A DNA stretch of 57,501 nt from an uncultured Bacteroidales bacterium (GCA_902787185.1 CADAFP010000011.1:1-57501), one strand, 5' to 3'; positions 34,565 through 43,256 are shown, counted from the stretch's first letter. Program-made: numbers and translations. Notes: generated from the letters alone by a model not told the origin.

Positions 34565-34760
34565 ACACTGCAACGGCTTATTGGTTTCGGGCACTGGCCG
34601 ACAGTTTTGATGACTTGACTACTGCGTGAGCCAATACGCGTTCCCTTACAATTTAAAGAAAGCAATTTTTAAAAAATCCTGCAAAAAAGATTGCAAATCA
34701 AAAAAAAGCAGTAATTTTGCACCGCAATTTGAGCGCTTGCCGCTCAGTTGACATAGGGAT

Positions 34761-34834
34761 TGCCTTGTAGTGTAATGGTAACACAACGGTTTTTGGTGCC
34801 GCATTTCCTGGTTCGAGTCCGGGCAAGGCAACCA
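34761..34834 (+). tRNA. tRNA-Gln (UUG)
   Basis: A 74-base cloverleaf with the CCA end encoded. The acceptor is TGCCTTG/CAAGGCA, the D stem GTGT/ACAC, and the anticodon loop TTTTGGT has anticodon TTG. The T arm is CCTGG TTCGAGT CCGGG. The first anticodon-stem pair is an A-C mismatch. Confidence 0.93.
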
Positions 34835-34896
34835 AAGGAAAAAGGAGGTGAACAATGGTTCATCTCCCTTTTTCTTTTTTATCCGCAACGGTGTTT

Positions 34897-35322
34897 TTAC
34901 TGGCGGCGAGCCTGTTTCTGCCGCTCCTTGAGTTTCTGCTGGATGATGCTTTCCACCTCAAACAGGCGGTCCACCTGATTGGCGTTGAGCACCGTGGCAA
35001 ACTTGTCGATATACTTGATTCTGATGCCCTGTGCCCGCTGCTGCATCTCCATCTTGCGCTTGGCGATAGCGGCGGCATCGCTGCTGGTCCCGGGCTTGAT
35101 GGGCGTCTTGCGCTCGTTCCACAAGGCCCGCATCTCTTCACAGTAGCTGCGGTAGATGGGCTCAAACTTCTTCTTCTGTTGCTCGGTGATGTGCAACCGA
35201 TAGACGATTTCCTTTAATTTGGCTTGGTAAAAACGCTCGTTGAGTGAGCTGCCGCCGTGACCTTGTGCCGCGGCTTGAAGGCCAATCATGGCCAGCAGCA
35301 TAATGATAACTATCTTTTTCAT
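34897..35322 (-). CDS. Spy/CpxP-like periplasmic protein
   Basis: About 141 residues from MKKIVIIMLLAMIGLQAAAQ, a clear signal peptide; an upstream ATG at 35337 adds MTMET. The mature part is all-helical and charged (AKLKEIVYRLHITEQQKKKFEPIYRSY to ANQVDRLFEVESIIQQKL), with the 'ITEQQ...KF' pattern of Spy/CpxP-type envelope stress proteins. It is the third gene of a sigma factor/anti-sigma/Spy-like operon, which supports an envelope-stress role. Assignment is by pattern only. Confidence 0.7.
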   Translation of the reverse strand: MKKIVIIMLLAMIGLQAAAQGHGGSSLNERFYQAKLKEIVYRLHITEQQKKKFEPIYRSYCEEMRALWNERKTPIKPGTSSDAAAIAKRKMEMQQRAQGIRIKYIDKFATVLNANQVDRLFEVESIIQQKLKERQKQARRQ

Positions 35323-35349
35323 CGTCTCCATTGTCAATTTAAGGGGGGG

Positions 35350-35685
35350 TTAATATTCTGGAATTTCTTCGATTTCATAACAGGGCAGTTGTGCCACTTC
35401 CTCGTCGGTCAACGAGTTCAGGAACTCGTCAATGGGACCGTCCGCCCGTTGGGCCGCAACAGGTTGACGGCTCACATCGTTCAGCTCATGAAAACCGATG
35501 CCCATGAGCAACAGCGCCACGGCCGCCGCCGAGGCCCACATCAAGCCCCAACGCTTCCTGCCAAGGGGCTTGCCATGTTGCTGCAGGGCAACGTGTGCCG
35601 CCTTGTCCAGCAAACCGTCAAGGTACTCCTCACTCTCATCGTATGGCAGCCTTTTCCCTATATTGTCGAATGATTCATCTTTCAT
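35350..35685 (-). CDS. Membrane protein, probable anti-sigma factor
   Basis: 111 residues. The cytoplasmic N-terminus is about 45 residues with helical, acidic character (DESEEYLDGLLDKAAHVAL), followed by one membrane segment (GLMWASAAAVALLLMGIGF, about 48-66) and a short periplasmic part. It overlaps the ECF sigma gene by 4 bases (ATGA) and precedes a Spy-like gene. Topology and position suggest it holds the sigma factor at the membrane. No zinc-binding anti-sigma motif (HxxxCxxC) is seen. Confidence 0.65.
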   Translation of the reverse strand: MKDESFDNIGKRLPYDESEEYLDGLLDKAAHVALQQHGKPLGRKRWGLMWASAAAVALLLMGIGFHELNDVSRQPVAAQRADGPIDEFLNSLTDEEVAQLPCYEIEEIPEY

Positions 35686-36245
35686 AATGAATGCTCTTTA
35701 ATGTAGTCTTTCACCTTTTGGGTGGCATAATGGTAATTGGTCTTGAGCGTGCCCACGGGTTTCCCGGTGATGCGGGCAATCTCGTCATAACTCAACTCAT
35801 CGTAGTAGCGCAGGTTGAAGGCGATGCGTTGCTGCGTCGGCAAGGTGAGCAGTGCCTGTTGGAAGAGCACCTCGGCCTCGTGGCCCTCTATCGTGGTTTC
35901 GGCCTGCAATTTTGCCGTGAGCGTCTCACCCAGCGCGTCAATGCTTTGGAACAGATGCGTCTGTCGCCGCAGGTGCATCAGGGCCTCGTTGGTGGCAACG
36001 CGGTAGAGCCATGTCGCCAACGGGCTGTCGCCCTTGAACGAGTCGATGCGGTTCAAGACCTTGATGCAGGTCTCCTGCAGCACATCCTCGGCATCGTCAT
36101 GTCCCACAACGATGCGGCGTATGTGCCAGTATAGCCTGCGGCCATACTGCTCCAATAATGCCCTGAAACCCTCATCACGGCGGGAGGGGTCGAGGAGCAT
36201 CTGCCTGAAGGCGCTGTCGTCAGTCTTGTTGGTCATTCCAATCAT
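35682..36245 (-). CDS. ECF RNA polymerase sigma factor
   Basis: 187 residues (184 if the start is the ATG at 36236). Region 2 is YWHIRRIVVGHDDAEDVLQE and TCIKVLNRIDSFKGDSPLATWLYRVATNEAL; region 4 is LPTQQRIAFNLRYYDELSYDEIA and RITGKPVGTLKTNYHYA, a helix-turn-helix. It belongs to the RpoE-like group and directs transcription of an envelope or stress regulon, probably including its own operon. It overlaps the downstream anti-sigma-like gene, the usual arrangement. Confidence 0.93.
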   Translation of the reverse strand: MIGMTNKTDDSAFRQMLLDPSRRDEGFRALLEQYGRRLYWHIRRIVVGHDDAEDVLQETCIKVLNRIDSFKGDSPLATWLYRVATNEALMHLRRQTHLFQSIDALGETLTAKLQAETTIEGHEAEVLFQQALLTLPTQQRIAFNLRYYDELSYDEIARITGKPVGTLKTNYHYATQKVKDYIKEHSL

Positions 36246-36373
36246 TTGATGCCTAAAAAGGGCAAAAGTTAAATGCTCATCGCTTTTTTATCACCCGATT
36301 TTTAACTTTTCCACAATCGCTGCATCACTTTGTTGTGAAACGACAACAATAACCTCAAAAAACCGAATGAATT

Positions 36374-38473
36374 ATGTTACTACCATCCATCCGAAGAATC
36401 TTGCTTTTCACAAGCGTTTTACTGATTGGGTTGACACTCAATGCCCAGGGCACATGCGAGCCTGGTGGCGACTGCGGCGGCGATGAATCGCTGGGCACCT
36501 ACGACGTGCTGTCCCCTGTGGGCCAGTCGGCTGTGGATATGATTGAAATGGCTCCCCGCCTGGAGAGCCTCGAGGGGAAGACAATCGCCCTGGTTGGCGG
36601 TTCTTTTATGGCCAGCGTGACGCATGTCGAGCTGCGCAAAATCATCCTTGAGAATTACCCCACCTGCAAGGTCTATGTGCTGAGCGAAATCGGCTCAGCA
36701 GGACTGTTCCCGGGTCCCCGCGTGCACAAGCAGCAGGTGGAACGGTTCCAGCAGCGTTTGCTGGAATATGGCGTTGACGCGGTCATTTCGGGCAACGGCG
36801 GTTGTGGCATCTGCACTCCCAAGGAGACAGGCTCGTGCATCGCAGCCGAGTACATCGGCATTCCCTCGGTGATGATTGCGGCGCCCGGTTTTGACACCCA
36901 AGCCAAGACGACAGCCCGCAACAACGGCGTTCCCGTGCTACGCGTGGCCGTTTATCCCGGAGCCTTTGCCTCCCACACCGAGGCGGAACTCAAACTCAAC
37001 ACCCGCACCGTGCTGTGGCCCCAAATCCTTGAAGCCCTGACCACGCCCATCACCCAAGAGGAAATCGATGAGAGCAGCCAGTTGGGCGACACCGACCCTC
37101 AGGACATCGTGTTCAGCGGAACGATTGACGAGGTCAACGAGTTCTTCAACGACATGCAGTGGAGCGATGGCATGCCCATCATCCCTCCGACGATGGAACG
37201 TGTCGAGGAATTCATGAAATACACTGACTACCGCTGGAACCGCACCATCGCCGTGCTATCGCCGTCCTACCGCCAGTCGCTGGTGTGGCACGTGGCCATC
37301 AACGGCGTCATGGCTGGCTGCAAACCCGAATACATGCCGCTGCTTATTGCACTGACCAAAGCCATGACTTCGGGGGACTTCAGGCGCACCCTGGGCAGCA
37401 CCCATGCCTGGGTGCCCTACTGCTGGGCCAACGGTCCCGTTGCCCGCCAGCTGGGACTTGACCACGGGCAGGGACAAATCAATGAGCACGCCAATGTCGC
37501 CATCGGGCGCTTCATGAACCTGGCGATGCTCAATCTGGCAGGTTATTATGTGAAGCAAGACCGCATGGGCACCTTCGGCTACCCCGTGTCGTGGTGCCTT
37601 GCCGAGGACGATGAGGCCTGTCTGCGCGTGGGCTGGAACCCCTATCACGTGCGCCAAGGCCTGGACCTCAACGAGAGTGCCATCACAACGGCATCCACAC
37701 TGCTATGGGGCAACAACATGCCTCCCGCCACCACCGACGGGGAGAAAATCATGCAATTGCTGGCATGGGACATCACAGAGCGCTGCCAGTTGGCACTGGG
37801 AAGCGGCGTGCAGTACACCAACCGCGCCATCATGATGACCGAAGAGGTCGCCTCCATCCTGAAGGAGAAATATGGTACCATCGACGCTCTTGAGGACCAA
37901 CTTATTGTCACAGCCCGCCGTCCGTTGTACGAACGGGCCTATGCCCACTACTATGCCAACCCGGGTAGCGCCATCGATCCCGACAGGGTGTCGCTGGAGG
38001 AGTTCATGACACAACTGCAGGACGAGGAAGACGCCGAGATGACACCCACCCCTGAATGGTATGCCAGCGATGTGGCCCAGATGATGACCATCCCGACCAT
38101 GGTCAAGGGAGAAACCGCATTCCTCATCACTGGTGACCCTTCACGCAACAAGATCCAAACCATGCCTGGCGGTGGCATGTCAACGGTAGCCGTTGAGTTG
38201 CCCGCCGACTGGGATTCGCTCATGGAAGAGAAAGGTTATGAACCCCTGCGCTCGTTCTATCTGGAGCCCATCAACGACGAGGGCCACGACCCGGTGACGG
38301 CCGTCGAAGAAATCGTTGCCGACCCCGACCCCACTACAAGTGATGTCACCAACGTGCGTTACTACAACCTCAACGGCCACGAGAGCACCGTCCCCTTCGA
38401 CGGCGTCAATATCGAGGTGACGACCCATAGCAACAAGAGCCGCAGTGCCAAGAAGATTCTCCGTATCCAATAA
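36374..38473 (+). CDS. Exported two-domain UGSC-like protein with sorting tail
   Basis: 699 residues. A signal peptide (RRILLFTSVLLIGLTLNAQG) is followed by a domain (about 25-235) resembling UGSC-family (seleno)proteins: GGSFMASVTHVE, VDAVISGNGGCGICTPKE, then GIPSVMIAAPGF. The family's U/C-G-S-C is here C-G-I-C. A second domain (about 250-600; FNDMQWSDGMPIIPPTMERV, VAINGVMAGCKPEYMP) resembles the protein usually encoded beside UGSC proteins, so this looks like a natural fusion. The C-terminal ~45 residues (VRYYNLNGHE, PFDGVNIEVTT, KILRIQ) resemble type IX secretion sorting tails. The reaction is unknown; redox chemistry at the Cys pair is inference. It is co-directional with the next gene, 13 bases apart. 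Confidence 0.65.
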   Translation: MLLPSIRRILLFTSVLLIGLTLNAQGTCEPGGDCGGDESLGTYDVLSPVGQSAVDMIEMAPRLESLEGKTIALVGGSFMASVTHVELRKIILENYPTCKVYVLSEIGSAGLFPGPRVHKQQVERFQQRLLEYGVDAVISGNGGCGICTPKETGSCIAAEYIGIPSVMIAAPGFDTQAKTTARNNGVPVLRVAVYPGAFASHTEAELKLNTRTVLWPQILEALTTPITQEEIDESSQLGDTDPQDIVFSGTIDEVNEFFNDMQWSDGMPIIPPTMERVEEFMKYTDYRWNRTIAVLSPSYRQSLVWHVAINGVMAGCKPEYMPLLIALTKAMTSGDFRRTLGSTHAWVPYCWANGPVARQLGLDHGQGQINEHANVAIGRFMNLAMLNLAGYYVKQDRMGTFGYPVSWCLAEDDEACLRVGWNPYHVRQGLDLNESAITTASTLLWGNNMPPATTDGEKIMQLLAWDITERCQLALGSGVQYTNRAIMMTEEVASILKEKYGTIDALEDQLIVTARRPLYERAYAHYYANPGSAIDPDRVSLEEFMTQLQDEEDAEMTPTPEWYASDVAQMMTIPTMVKGETAFLITGDPSRNKIQTMPGGGMSTVAVELPADWDSLMEEKGYEPLRSFYLEPINDEGHDPVTAVEEIVADPDPTTSDVTNVRYYNLNGHESTVPFDGVNIEVTTHSNKSRSAKKILRIQ

Positions 38474-38486
38474 AACTTGAATCACG

Positions 38487-39479
38487 ATGAAAAACAATCA
38501 TCAATCTTTACTGCTACGGCTATCGCTGATGCTGATGTTGGCAATGGCGGCCAATAGCATGACCGCGACCAACATGAGGGGTGACGTCGATGACGATGGC
38601 ACACTGTCGATTGCCGATGTGACCATCCTCATCGATTACATGCTGGATCATAGCACCATCCTTAATGCCATCAATGCCGACCTCGACAGGGACGGCAGCA
38701 TCAACATCGCCGATGTGACTATCCTCGTCGATTGCATCCTGGGGGCTGTCACATTCCCACCTGATGAGGAGGAATTCAATGTGGGCGATGTCACTTTTAC
38801 CATGATGCCCGTCGAGGGCGGCACCTTCATGATGGGGGCCACCGACGAACAGGGCAGTGACGGAAGCGAGCGCGAAAGGCCGGTTCACCAGGTGACCTTG
38901 GACACTTACTTCATCGGGCAGACCGAGGTCACTCAAGCACTGTGGATCGCCGTCATGGGCAGCAACCCGAGCCACTTTGCCGGGAGTTCCAACCCCGTCG
39001 AGAATGTGTCGTGGGAGGACTGCCAGGAGTTCATCGCTGCACTCAACCAACTGACGGGCAGAAACTTCAGACTCCCCACCGAGGCCGAATGGGAGTTTGC
39101 TGCCCGCGGTGGCAATGAAAGTCAGGGATACAAGTATGCTGGCAGCGACAACATCTCCAGCGTCGCTTGGTACTCGGGCAACGACTCGTGGCAGATAAGG
39201 GGTACTGGAGCCTATGGCACCCACCCCGTGGCCACCCGCATGCCCAACGAGTTGATGCTCTTTGACATGAGCGGCAATGTACACGAGTGGTGCCAGGACT
39301 GGTATGGGGGCTACACGTCAGACAGCCAAATGAATCCCACAGGCCCCGCCAGCGGCAGCAACCGCGTGTACCGTGGCGGCAGCTGGTACTTTGACGAATG
39401 GTTCTGCCGCGTGTCGTTCCGCAATGCGGTCACACCCACCTACCGCAGCTACGGCATCGGGCTGAGACTGGCATTGTGA
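38487..39479 (+). CDS. Secreted dockerin plus FGE/sulfatase-modifying-factor-like protein
   Basis: 330 residues: a signal peptide (LLLRLSLMLMLAMAANS), an N-terminal two-repeat dockerin (RGDVDDDGTLSIADVTILID and DLDRDGSINIADVTILVD, about 30-85) and a C-terminal FGE-sulfatase (SUMF1) fold. Markers of the latter are VEGGTFMMGA, TEVTQALWIAVMG, PVENVSWEDCQEF, LPTEAEWEFAARGG, SGNVHEWCQDWYG and YRGGSWYFDEWFCRVSFRN. In the formylglycine-generating enzyme this last region has two copper-binding Cys residues; only the second position has Cys here, so oxidase activity is doubtful and a binding or structural role likely. A dockerin at the N-terminus is atypical for this window. Confidence 0.85.
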   Translation: MKNNHQSLLLRLSLMLMLAMAANSMTATNMRGDVDDDGTLSIADVTILIDYMLDHSTILNAINADLDRDGSINIADVTILVDCILGAVTFPPDEEEFNVGDVTFTMMPVEGGTFMMGATDEQGSDGSERERPVHQVTLDTYFIGQTEVTQALWIAVMGSNPSHFAGSSNPVENVSWEDCQEFIAALNQLTGRNFRLPTEAEWEFAARGGNESQGYKYAGSDNISSVAWYSGNDSWQIRGTGAYGTHPVATRMPNELMLFDMSGNVHEWCQDWYGGYTSDSQMNPTGPASGSNRVYRGGSWYFDEWFCRVSFRNAVTPTYRSYGIGLRLAL

Positions 39480-39659
39480 GCTGGTCCTCCCCTTCGCTAA
39501 TCAGCCTTTCAAATCCCTATCATTCAAGTGGCAAAAACGTTTTGCCACTTGTTTTTTAAAAAAATGGCACAAATCTTGCAATTGTTTACAAGGTTATTAC
39601 TAAATTTGCCTTTTAAAAGAACAAAATTCACATTATTAAATTAAAAAATAAAAAAGACA

Positions 39660-40268
39660 ATGAAAAAAGGATTGATCGGACTTATTGTCCTGGGCGTGAT
39701 CGCCCTCGCTTTGTATGGCTGGGTAAAAGGCACCTTCAACGGACTCGTGTCATCACAAGAGGGCGTTGAGAAGGCTTGGGCTGATGTGGAGAACGTGTAC
39801 CAGCGCCGCGCTGACCTGATTCCCAATCTGGTGGAGACCGTCAAGGGCTATGCCAAGCACGAGCAGGAGACGCTCGAAGGCGTTATTGAGGCTCGCGCCA
39901 ACGCCACCAAGGTCACCATCGACCCGACCAACATGACTCCCGAGGACCTGCAGAAGTATCAGGCCGCACAGGGTGACGTGACCAACGCACTGAGCCGACT
40001 GATTGCCGTGGCCGAGAACTATCCCGACCTGAAGGCCAACCAGAACTTCCTGGAGTTGCAGAGCCAACTGGAAGGCACCGAGAACCGCATCACTGTTGAA
40101 CGCAACAAGTTCAACGAGGCGGCTAGGGAATACAACACCAAGCGCCGCACCTTCCCCACCAACATCATCGCAATGATTTTCAACTTCGATGATAAGCCTT
40201 ACTTCCAGGCACAAGAGGGTGCCGACAAGGCGCCTAAGGTGGACTTTGGTACCAGCGAGGGCAAGTAA
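39660..40268 (+). CDS. lemA: LemA family protein
   Basis: 202 residues: an N-terminal membrane anchor (GLIGLIVLGVIALALYGWV) and a long helical domain with the LemA pattern (LVSSQEGVEKAWADVENVYQRRADLIPNLVE-like, then ENRITVERNKFNEAAREYNT and FPTNIIA). The family lacks a firmly known function. It forms a tight operon with two TPM-domain proteins (3-base gap to the next), a common arrangement. Confidence 0.93.
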   Translation: MKKGLIGLIVLGVIALALYGWVKGTFNGLVSSQEGVEKAWADVENVYQRRADLIPNLVETVKGYAKHEQETLEGVIEARANATKVTIDPTNMTPEDLQKYQAAQGDVTNALSRLIAVAENYPDLKANQNFLELQSQLEGTENRITVERNKFNEAAREYNTKRRTFPTNIIAMIFNFDDKPYFQAQEGADKAPKVDFGTSEGK

Positions 40269-40271
40269 CCG

Positions 40272-40763
40272 ATGGCACTGGTCGATTTCATCCCCAGTGA
40301 GGGGCAACGGCGCATTGCCGATGCCATTACCGCAGCCGAGCGTCACACTACGGGCGAGATTTGCGTCCATGTGACGCCGCGTTGCCGCGGTAATGTGATG
40401 AAACGCGCCACCCGCACTTTTAACCGCCTGCACCTGTACACCACCAAGCGCCGCAACGCCGTGCTGATTTTTGTCGCCTACGAGGACCGTAAGTTTGCCA
40501 TCCTGGGCGACACCGGCATCAACGATGTGGTGCCCACGGGTTTCTGGGACGGCGAGGTTGAGGAGTTACAAGGCTACCTCAAAGCGGGGCGGCCGGTTGA
40601 CGGCCTGTGCGCCATTATCGCCCGTATGGGCGAACGCTTGTCGCAGTACTTCCCCGGGGAGCGCGACGACGAGAACGAGTTGAGCAACGAGGTCAGCTTC
40701 GACGACCTTGACGACGATGACGAACCCGATGACCACAACGACGACTATGGCAACATGGAATAA
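40272..40763 (+). CDS. TPM domain protein, cytoplasmic form
   Basis: 163 residues with a TPM domain (FIPSEGQRRIADAITAAERH, TGEICVHVTP, NAVLIFVAYEDRKFAILGDTGI, VPTGFWDGEVEELQ) and a strongly acidic C-terminus (DDLDDDDEPDDHNDD). There is no signal peptide. It lies between lemA and a membrane-type TPM protein, and its last 17 bases overlap that gene. The function of the LemA-TPM group is not established. Confidence 0.85.
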   Translation: MALVDFIPSEGQRRIADAITAAERHTTGEICVHVTPRCRGNVMKRATRTFNRLHLYTTKRRNAVLIFVAYEDRKFAILGDTGINDVVPTGFWDGEVEELQGYLKAGRPVDGLCAIIARMGERLSQYFPGERDDENELSNEVSFDDLDDDDEPDDHNDDYGNME

Positions 40764-41550
40764 AGCGATATTGCGCCTGACGGCAACGCTGTTGCTGTGC
40801 CTCACCACATTGACGGTGCTGGCACAGGTGCCTCCACGGCCCGATCCGCCACGACTGGTTAACGACTTCGCTGGCATCCTGGGCGATTGCCAGTGGCTCG
40901 AGGACTCCCTGGAGAAAATTGCCATGGAGACCAGCAACCAGATTTGTGTGGTCACCATGGACGACCTGGGCGGATATGACAAAGCCATGATGGCTTATAG
41001 CATCGGCCAACAGTGGGGCGTGGGCACGCAGAAAAACCGCAATGGCGTGGTCATCCTCATCAAGCCCAAAACGGCTGACAGCAAGGGTGAGGCATTCATC
41101 GCTACTGGCTACGGACTCGAGGGCGCCATTACCGATGCCACCAGCACGCGCATCGTCAACCAAGAGATGATCCCCTACTTCAAGGACAATGACTACCTGG
41201 GGGGCGTGTGGGCTGGTGCCAAAGTCGTGCGCGACCTCGCCACCGGCGAGTACAACGAGGAGGACTATGCCCAGCAGGACGACGACAGCGCACTGTTCGC
41301 CTTGATCATGTTCATCCTGATCATGGCGTTCTTCATGTACCTTGCTCACAAGAGCAACCAGGGTAACCACGGCAACCGCAACAACGGCGACACCGGCACC
41401 TGGGGCGGACCCATCATCTTCACCAGCGGCAACGACTGGGGACGTGGCGGCTCGTCATGGAGCGGCGGTGGCAGCTGGGGTGGCGGCGGTGGCTGGGGAG
41501 GCTTCGGAGGAGGCTCCTTCGGCGGCGGCGGTGGCGGCGGCAGCTGGTAA
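40747..41550 (+). CDS. TPM domain membrane protein with Gly-rich tail (YgcG-like)
   Basis: The ATG at 40747 gives 267 residues with a signal peptide (ILRLTATLLLCLTTLTVLAQ); upstream ATGs only add a Thr-rich stretch inside the overlap. The TPM domain (RLVNDFAGILGD, TSNQICVVTMDDLGGYD, AFIATGYGLEGAITDATS) faces the periplasm, followed by a membrane helix (FALIMFILIMAFFMYLA, about 200) and a C-terminus almost entirely Gly, Ser and Trp. This layout is typical of LemA-linked YgcG-like proteins. Confidence 0.9.
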   Translation: MATWNKAILRLTATLLLCLTTLTVLAQVPPRPDPPRLVNDFAGILGDCQWLEDSLEKIAMETSNQICVVTMDDLGGYDKAMMAYSIGQQWGVGTQKNRNGVVILIKPKTADSKGEAFIATGYGLEGAITDATSTRIVNQEMIPYFKDNDYLGGVWAGAKVVRDLATGEYNEEDYAQQDDDSALFALIMFILIMAFFMYLAHKSNQGNHGNRNNGDTGTWGGPIIFTSGNDWGRGGSSWSGGGSWGGGGGWGGFGGGSFGGGGGGGSW

Positions 41551-41646
41551 CCGTCTCACGCCAAGTTTTCCAAACAACTTGAACAACGCGGAACAACACG
41601 AACAACTCGTTTTCAATTAAGTTCCCTCGTTACCTTCACTTATCAT

Positions 41647-41690
41647 CATTAAGGACTTTATGGACCCTAGGGCCTTTAAGGTCCTTAATG
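41647..41690. terminator. Bidirectional terminator between TPM gene and recO
   Basis: Stem CATTAAGGAC / GTCCTTAATG (10 bp) enclosing a further GGACCCTAGGGCC palindrome, followed by TTTTTATA on the plus strand. Confidence 0.75.
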
Positions 41691-41693
41691 TTT

Positions 41694-42419
41694 TTATACA
41701 AACAGTTGCTTGAGGATGTCGGGGGAGCGCAGGGTGCCGATGGCGGCATTGTGAAGGCGGTAGTAACTGATGATGACGTCAAGCACCTGGTTGCGCTCCT
41801 CGCGGCTGAAGCGGAAGACGCCCATGTTGCTGAAGTTCATGCGTGACAGCAGGTGGATGACCTGCGCCTGCTGGGGATGCAGCAAGGCATGCCCCCGAAC
41901 CGCTGAGGGCACAAACACGCCATCGGTCATGTCAAACCAATAGTCCTTGTGGTAACTCTCGACATTGGGCTGGATGCCCAGATGAGCGCCCAGGTGGTAA
42001 AGGAAACAAATGTGGAAATTGGCGACCTGACCCGGCAGTTGCTCCAGCAACTGCACCGACTGCTCGATGTAACTGAACAGGTAACTGTTGCCTTCGGGCT
42101 CCTGGATGACATGAGCCAGCAGTTCGCTGATGAAAAGGGCGATGGCATTCTTCACGGGGTCACTGTAAATCGTCGCCAACGGGTAGTTGCGGCGCACCTC
42201 GCGCAGCAGTGACAAGTCGCGGCAGTTGCGCAGACCTGCCTCGAGGTCCACCAGCGACAGCGGCATGAGCATCGCGTTGCGCATCCGTGCCGCTGCTGTC
42301 TTGCCCTGGGGAACGGCAAACGACATCAGCCCGCGCCCATCGGTGTAAATGTGCACGATGTTGTGCTTGTCACTGTAACGCACGGTATTGAGCACGACGC
42401 CCTTCAATTTCTCATACAT
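41694..42419 (-). CDS. recO: DNA repair protein RecO
   Basis: 241 residues with the RecO start (KLKGVVLNTVRYSDKHNIVHIYT), an N-terminal OB fold (LMSFAVPQGKTAAARMRNAML, then LMPLSLVDLEAGL) and a helical C-terminal domain. It helps load RecA with RecF/RecR at gaps. The zinc-binding Cys cluster present in many RecO proteins is absent, as in other Bacteroidetes versions I know. It is encoded alone and convergent with the LemA/TPM operon. Confidence 0.9.
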   Translation of the reverse strand: MYEKLKGVVLNTVRYSDKHNIVHIYTDGRGLMSFAVPQGKTAAARMRNAMLMPLSLVDLEAGLRNCRDLSLLREVRRNYPLATIYSDPVKNAIALFISELLAHVIQEPEGNSYLFSYIEQSVQLLEQLPGQVANFHICFLYHLGAHLGIQPNVESYHKDYWFDMTDGVFVPSAVRGHALLHPQQAQVIHLLSRMNFSNMGVFRFSREERNQVLDVIISYYRLHNAAIGTLRSPDILKQLFV

Positions 42420-42526
42420 GCCGCTAATTTACTCATTCTTTGCCATTCACAAGCCATAAAACACCAAAAAACGCAACTTTTTCTGCTTTTCAAGAGGTTA
42501 AATTTTGCCAATTCAAAAAATAGTTC

Positions 42527-42534
42527 TAATTTTG
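42527..42534 (+). promoter_or_regulatory. Promoter of tRNA-Glu/rpsT unit
   Basis: TAATTTTG -7 box with TTTG at 42503-42506 (20-base spacing) as the -33 element, 31 bases before the first tRNA-Glu. Confidence 0.65.
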
Positions 42535-42565
42535 CAGTCGCTTTTGCGGAAAAAATCCGCTTTTC

Positions 42566-42637
42566 GGCCCATTCGTCTATCGGCTAGGACGCAAGATTTT
42601 CATTCTTGAAAGAGCAGTTCGATTCTGCTATGGGCTA
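42566..42637 (+). tRNA. tRNA-Glu (UUC), copy 1
   Basis: 72 bases without encoded CCA. The acceptor is GGCCCAT/ATGGGCT, the D stem GTCT/GGAC, the anticodon stem CAAGA/TCTTG with loop TTTTCAT (anticodon TTC), and the T arm AGCAG TTCGATT CTGCT. It is identical to 42989-43060. Confidence 0.95.
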
Positions 42638-42674
42638 CTTTTAATCACTAAATAACAACGTTTTATATTAAATT

Positions 42675-42935
42675 ATGGCAAACCATAAATCAGCTATTAA
42701 GAGAATTCGTCAGAGCGAGACCCGCCGTCTTCGCAACCGTTATTACAGCAAGACCATGCGCAACGCCGTGCGCAACATCCGCAAGATGACCGACGCCAAG
42801 GAAGCCGCCGAGGCTATGCCCAGGGTAACCGCCATGCTTGACAAGCTTGCTGGCAAGAACGTGATCAGCAAGAACAAGGCCGCTAACCTGAAGTCCAAGC
42901 TCGCTCAGCACATCAACAAGCTGAACCAGGCCTAA
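42675..42935 (+). CDS. rpsT: 30S ribosomal protein S20
   Basis: 86 residues, basic and helical: [20 protein letters not shown], then [17 protein letters not shown] and [18 protein letters not shown]. It binds 16S rRNA early in 30S assembly. It is enclosed by two identical tRNA-Glu genes and probably co-transcribed with them. Confidence 0.96.
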   Translation: MANHKSAIKRIRQSETRRLRNRYYSKTMRNAVRNIRKMTDAKEAAEAMPRVTAMLDKLAGKNVISKNKAANLKSKLAQHINKLNQA

Positions 42936-42988
42936 GCAATTAGGAGCGTGGCGTCCCCTACCGGGGGTGTCATGGTTCAGCAAGGTAC

Positions 42989-43060
42989 GGCCCATTCGTC
43001 TATCGGCTAGGACGCAAGATTTTCATTCTTGAAAGAGCAGTTCGATTCTGCTATGGGCTA
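42989..43060 (+). tRNA. tRNA-Glu (UUC), copy 2
   Basis: Base-for-base identical to copy 1, while flanking sequence is unrelated apart from one or two bases. It is followed by a strong hairpin. Confidence 0.95.
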
Positions 43061-43065
43061 CCGCA

Positions 43066-43105
43066 GCAAAGCGTTAATGCACCCATGTGCACTTTAACGC
43101 TTTGC
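43066..43105 (+). terminator. Terminator-like hairpin after tRNA-Glu
   Basis: Arms GCAAAGCGTTAA-TGCAC and GTGCA-C-TTTAACGCTTTGC form a long stem with one bulge and a short loop. It follows the tRNA by 5 bases. Confidence 0.65.
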
Positions 43106-43218
43106 CTTGTCTGTATTATTTCACTACCTCAATACTTTTCCCCACAGCAGGAATGGCCGGCTCGTCTTGTCTCGTGGACGGTGGCTTTGCCGCCGTCGCC
43201 ACACTCACGTCAGTGCGT

Positions 43219-43255
43219 AAAAAAAGCAAGAGACGGCTCCCGCAGTCTCTTGCTT
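43219..43255 (-). terminator. Rho-independent terminator of the tRNA-Asn unit
   Basis: On the minus strand a 9-bp stem (GCAAGAGAC / GTCTCTTGC) is followed by a run of seven T, directly after the tRNA-Asn pair. Confidence 0.8.
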
Positions 43256-43256
43256 G

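Noticed and set aside
36374-38473. Selenocysteine (in-frame TGA) in the UGSC-like gene
   Set aside because: The frame has no internal TGA; the motif position is encoded as Cys.
43106-43218. Short plus-strand frames between tRNA-Glu and tRNA-Asn
   Set aside because: They run into tRNA sequence and terminators and have no start context; treated as intergenic.
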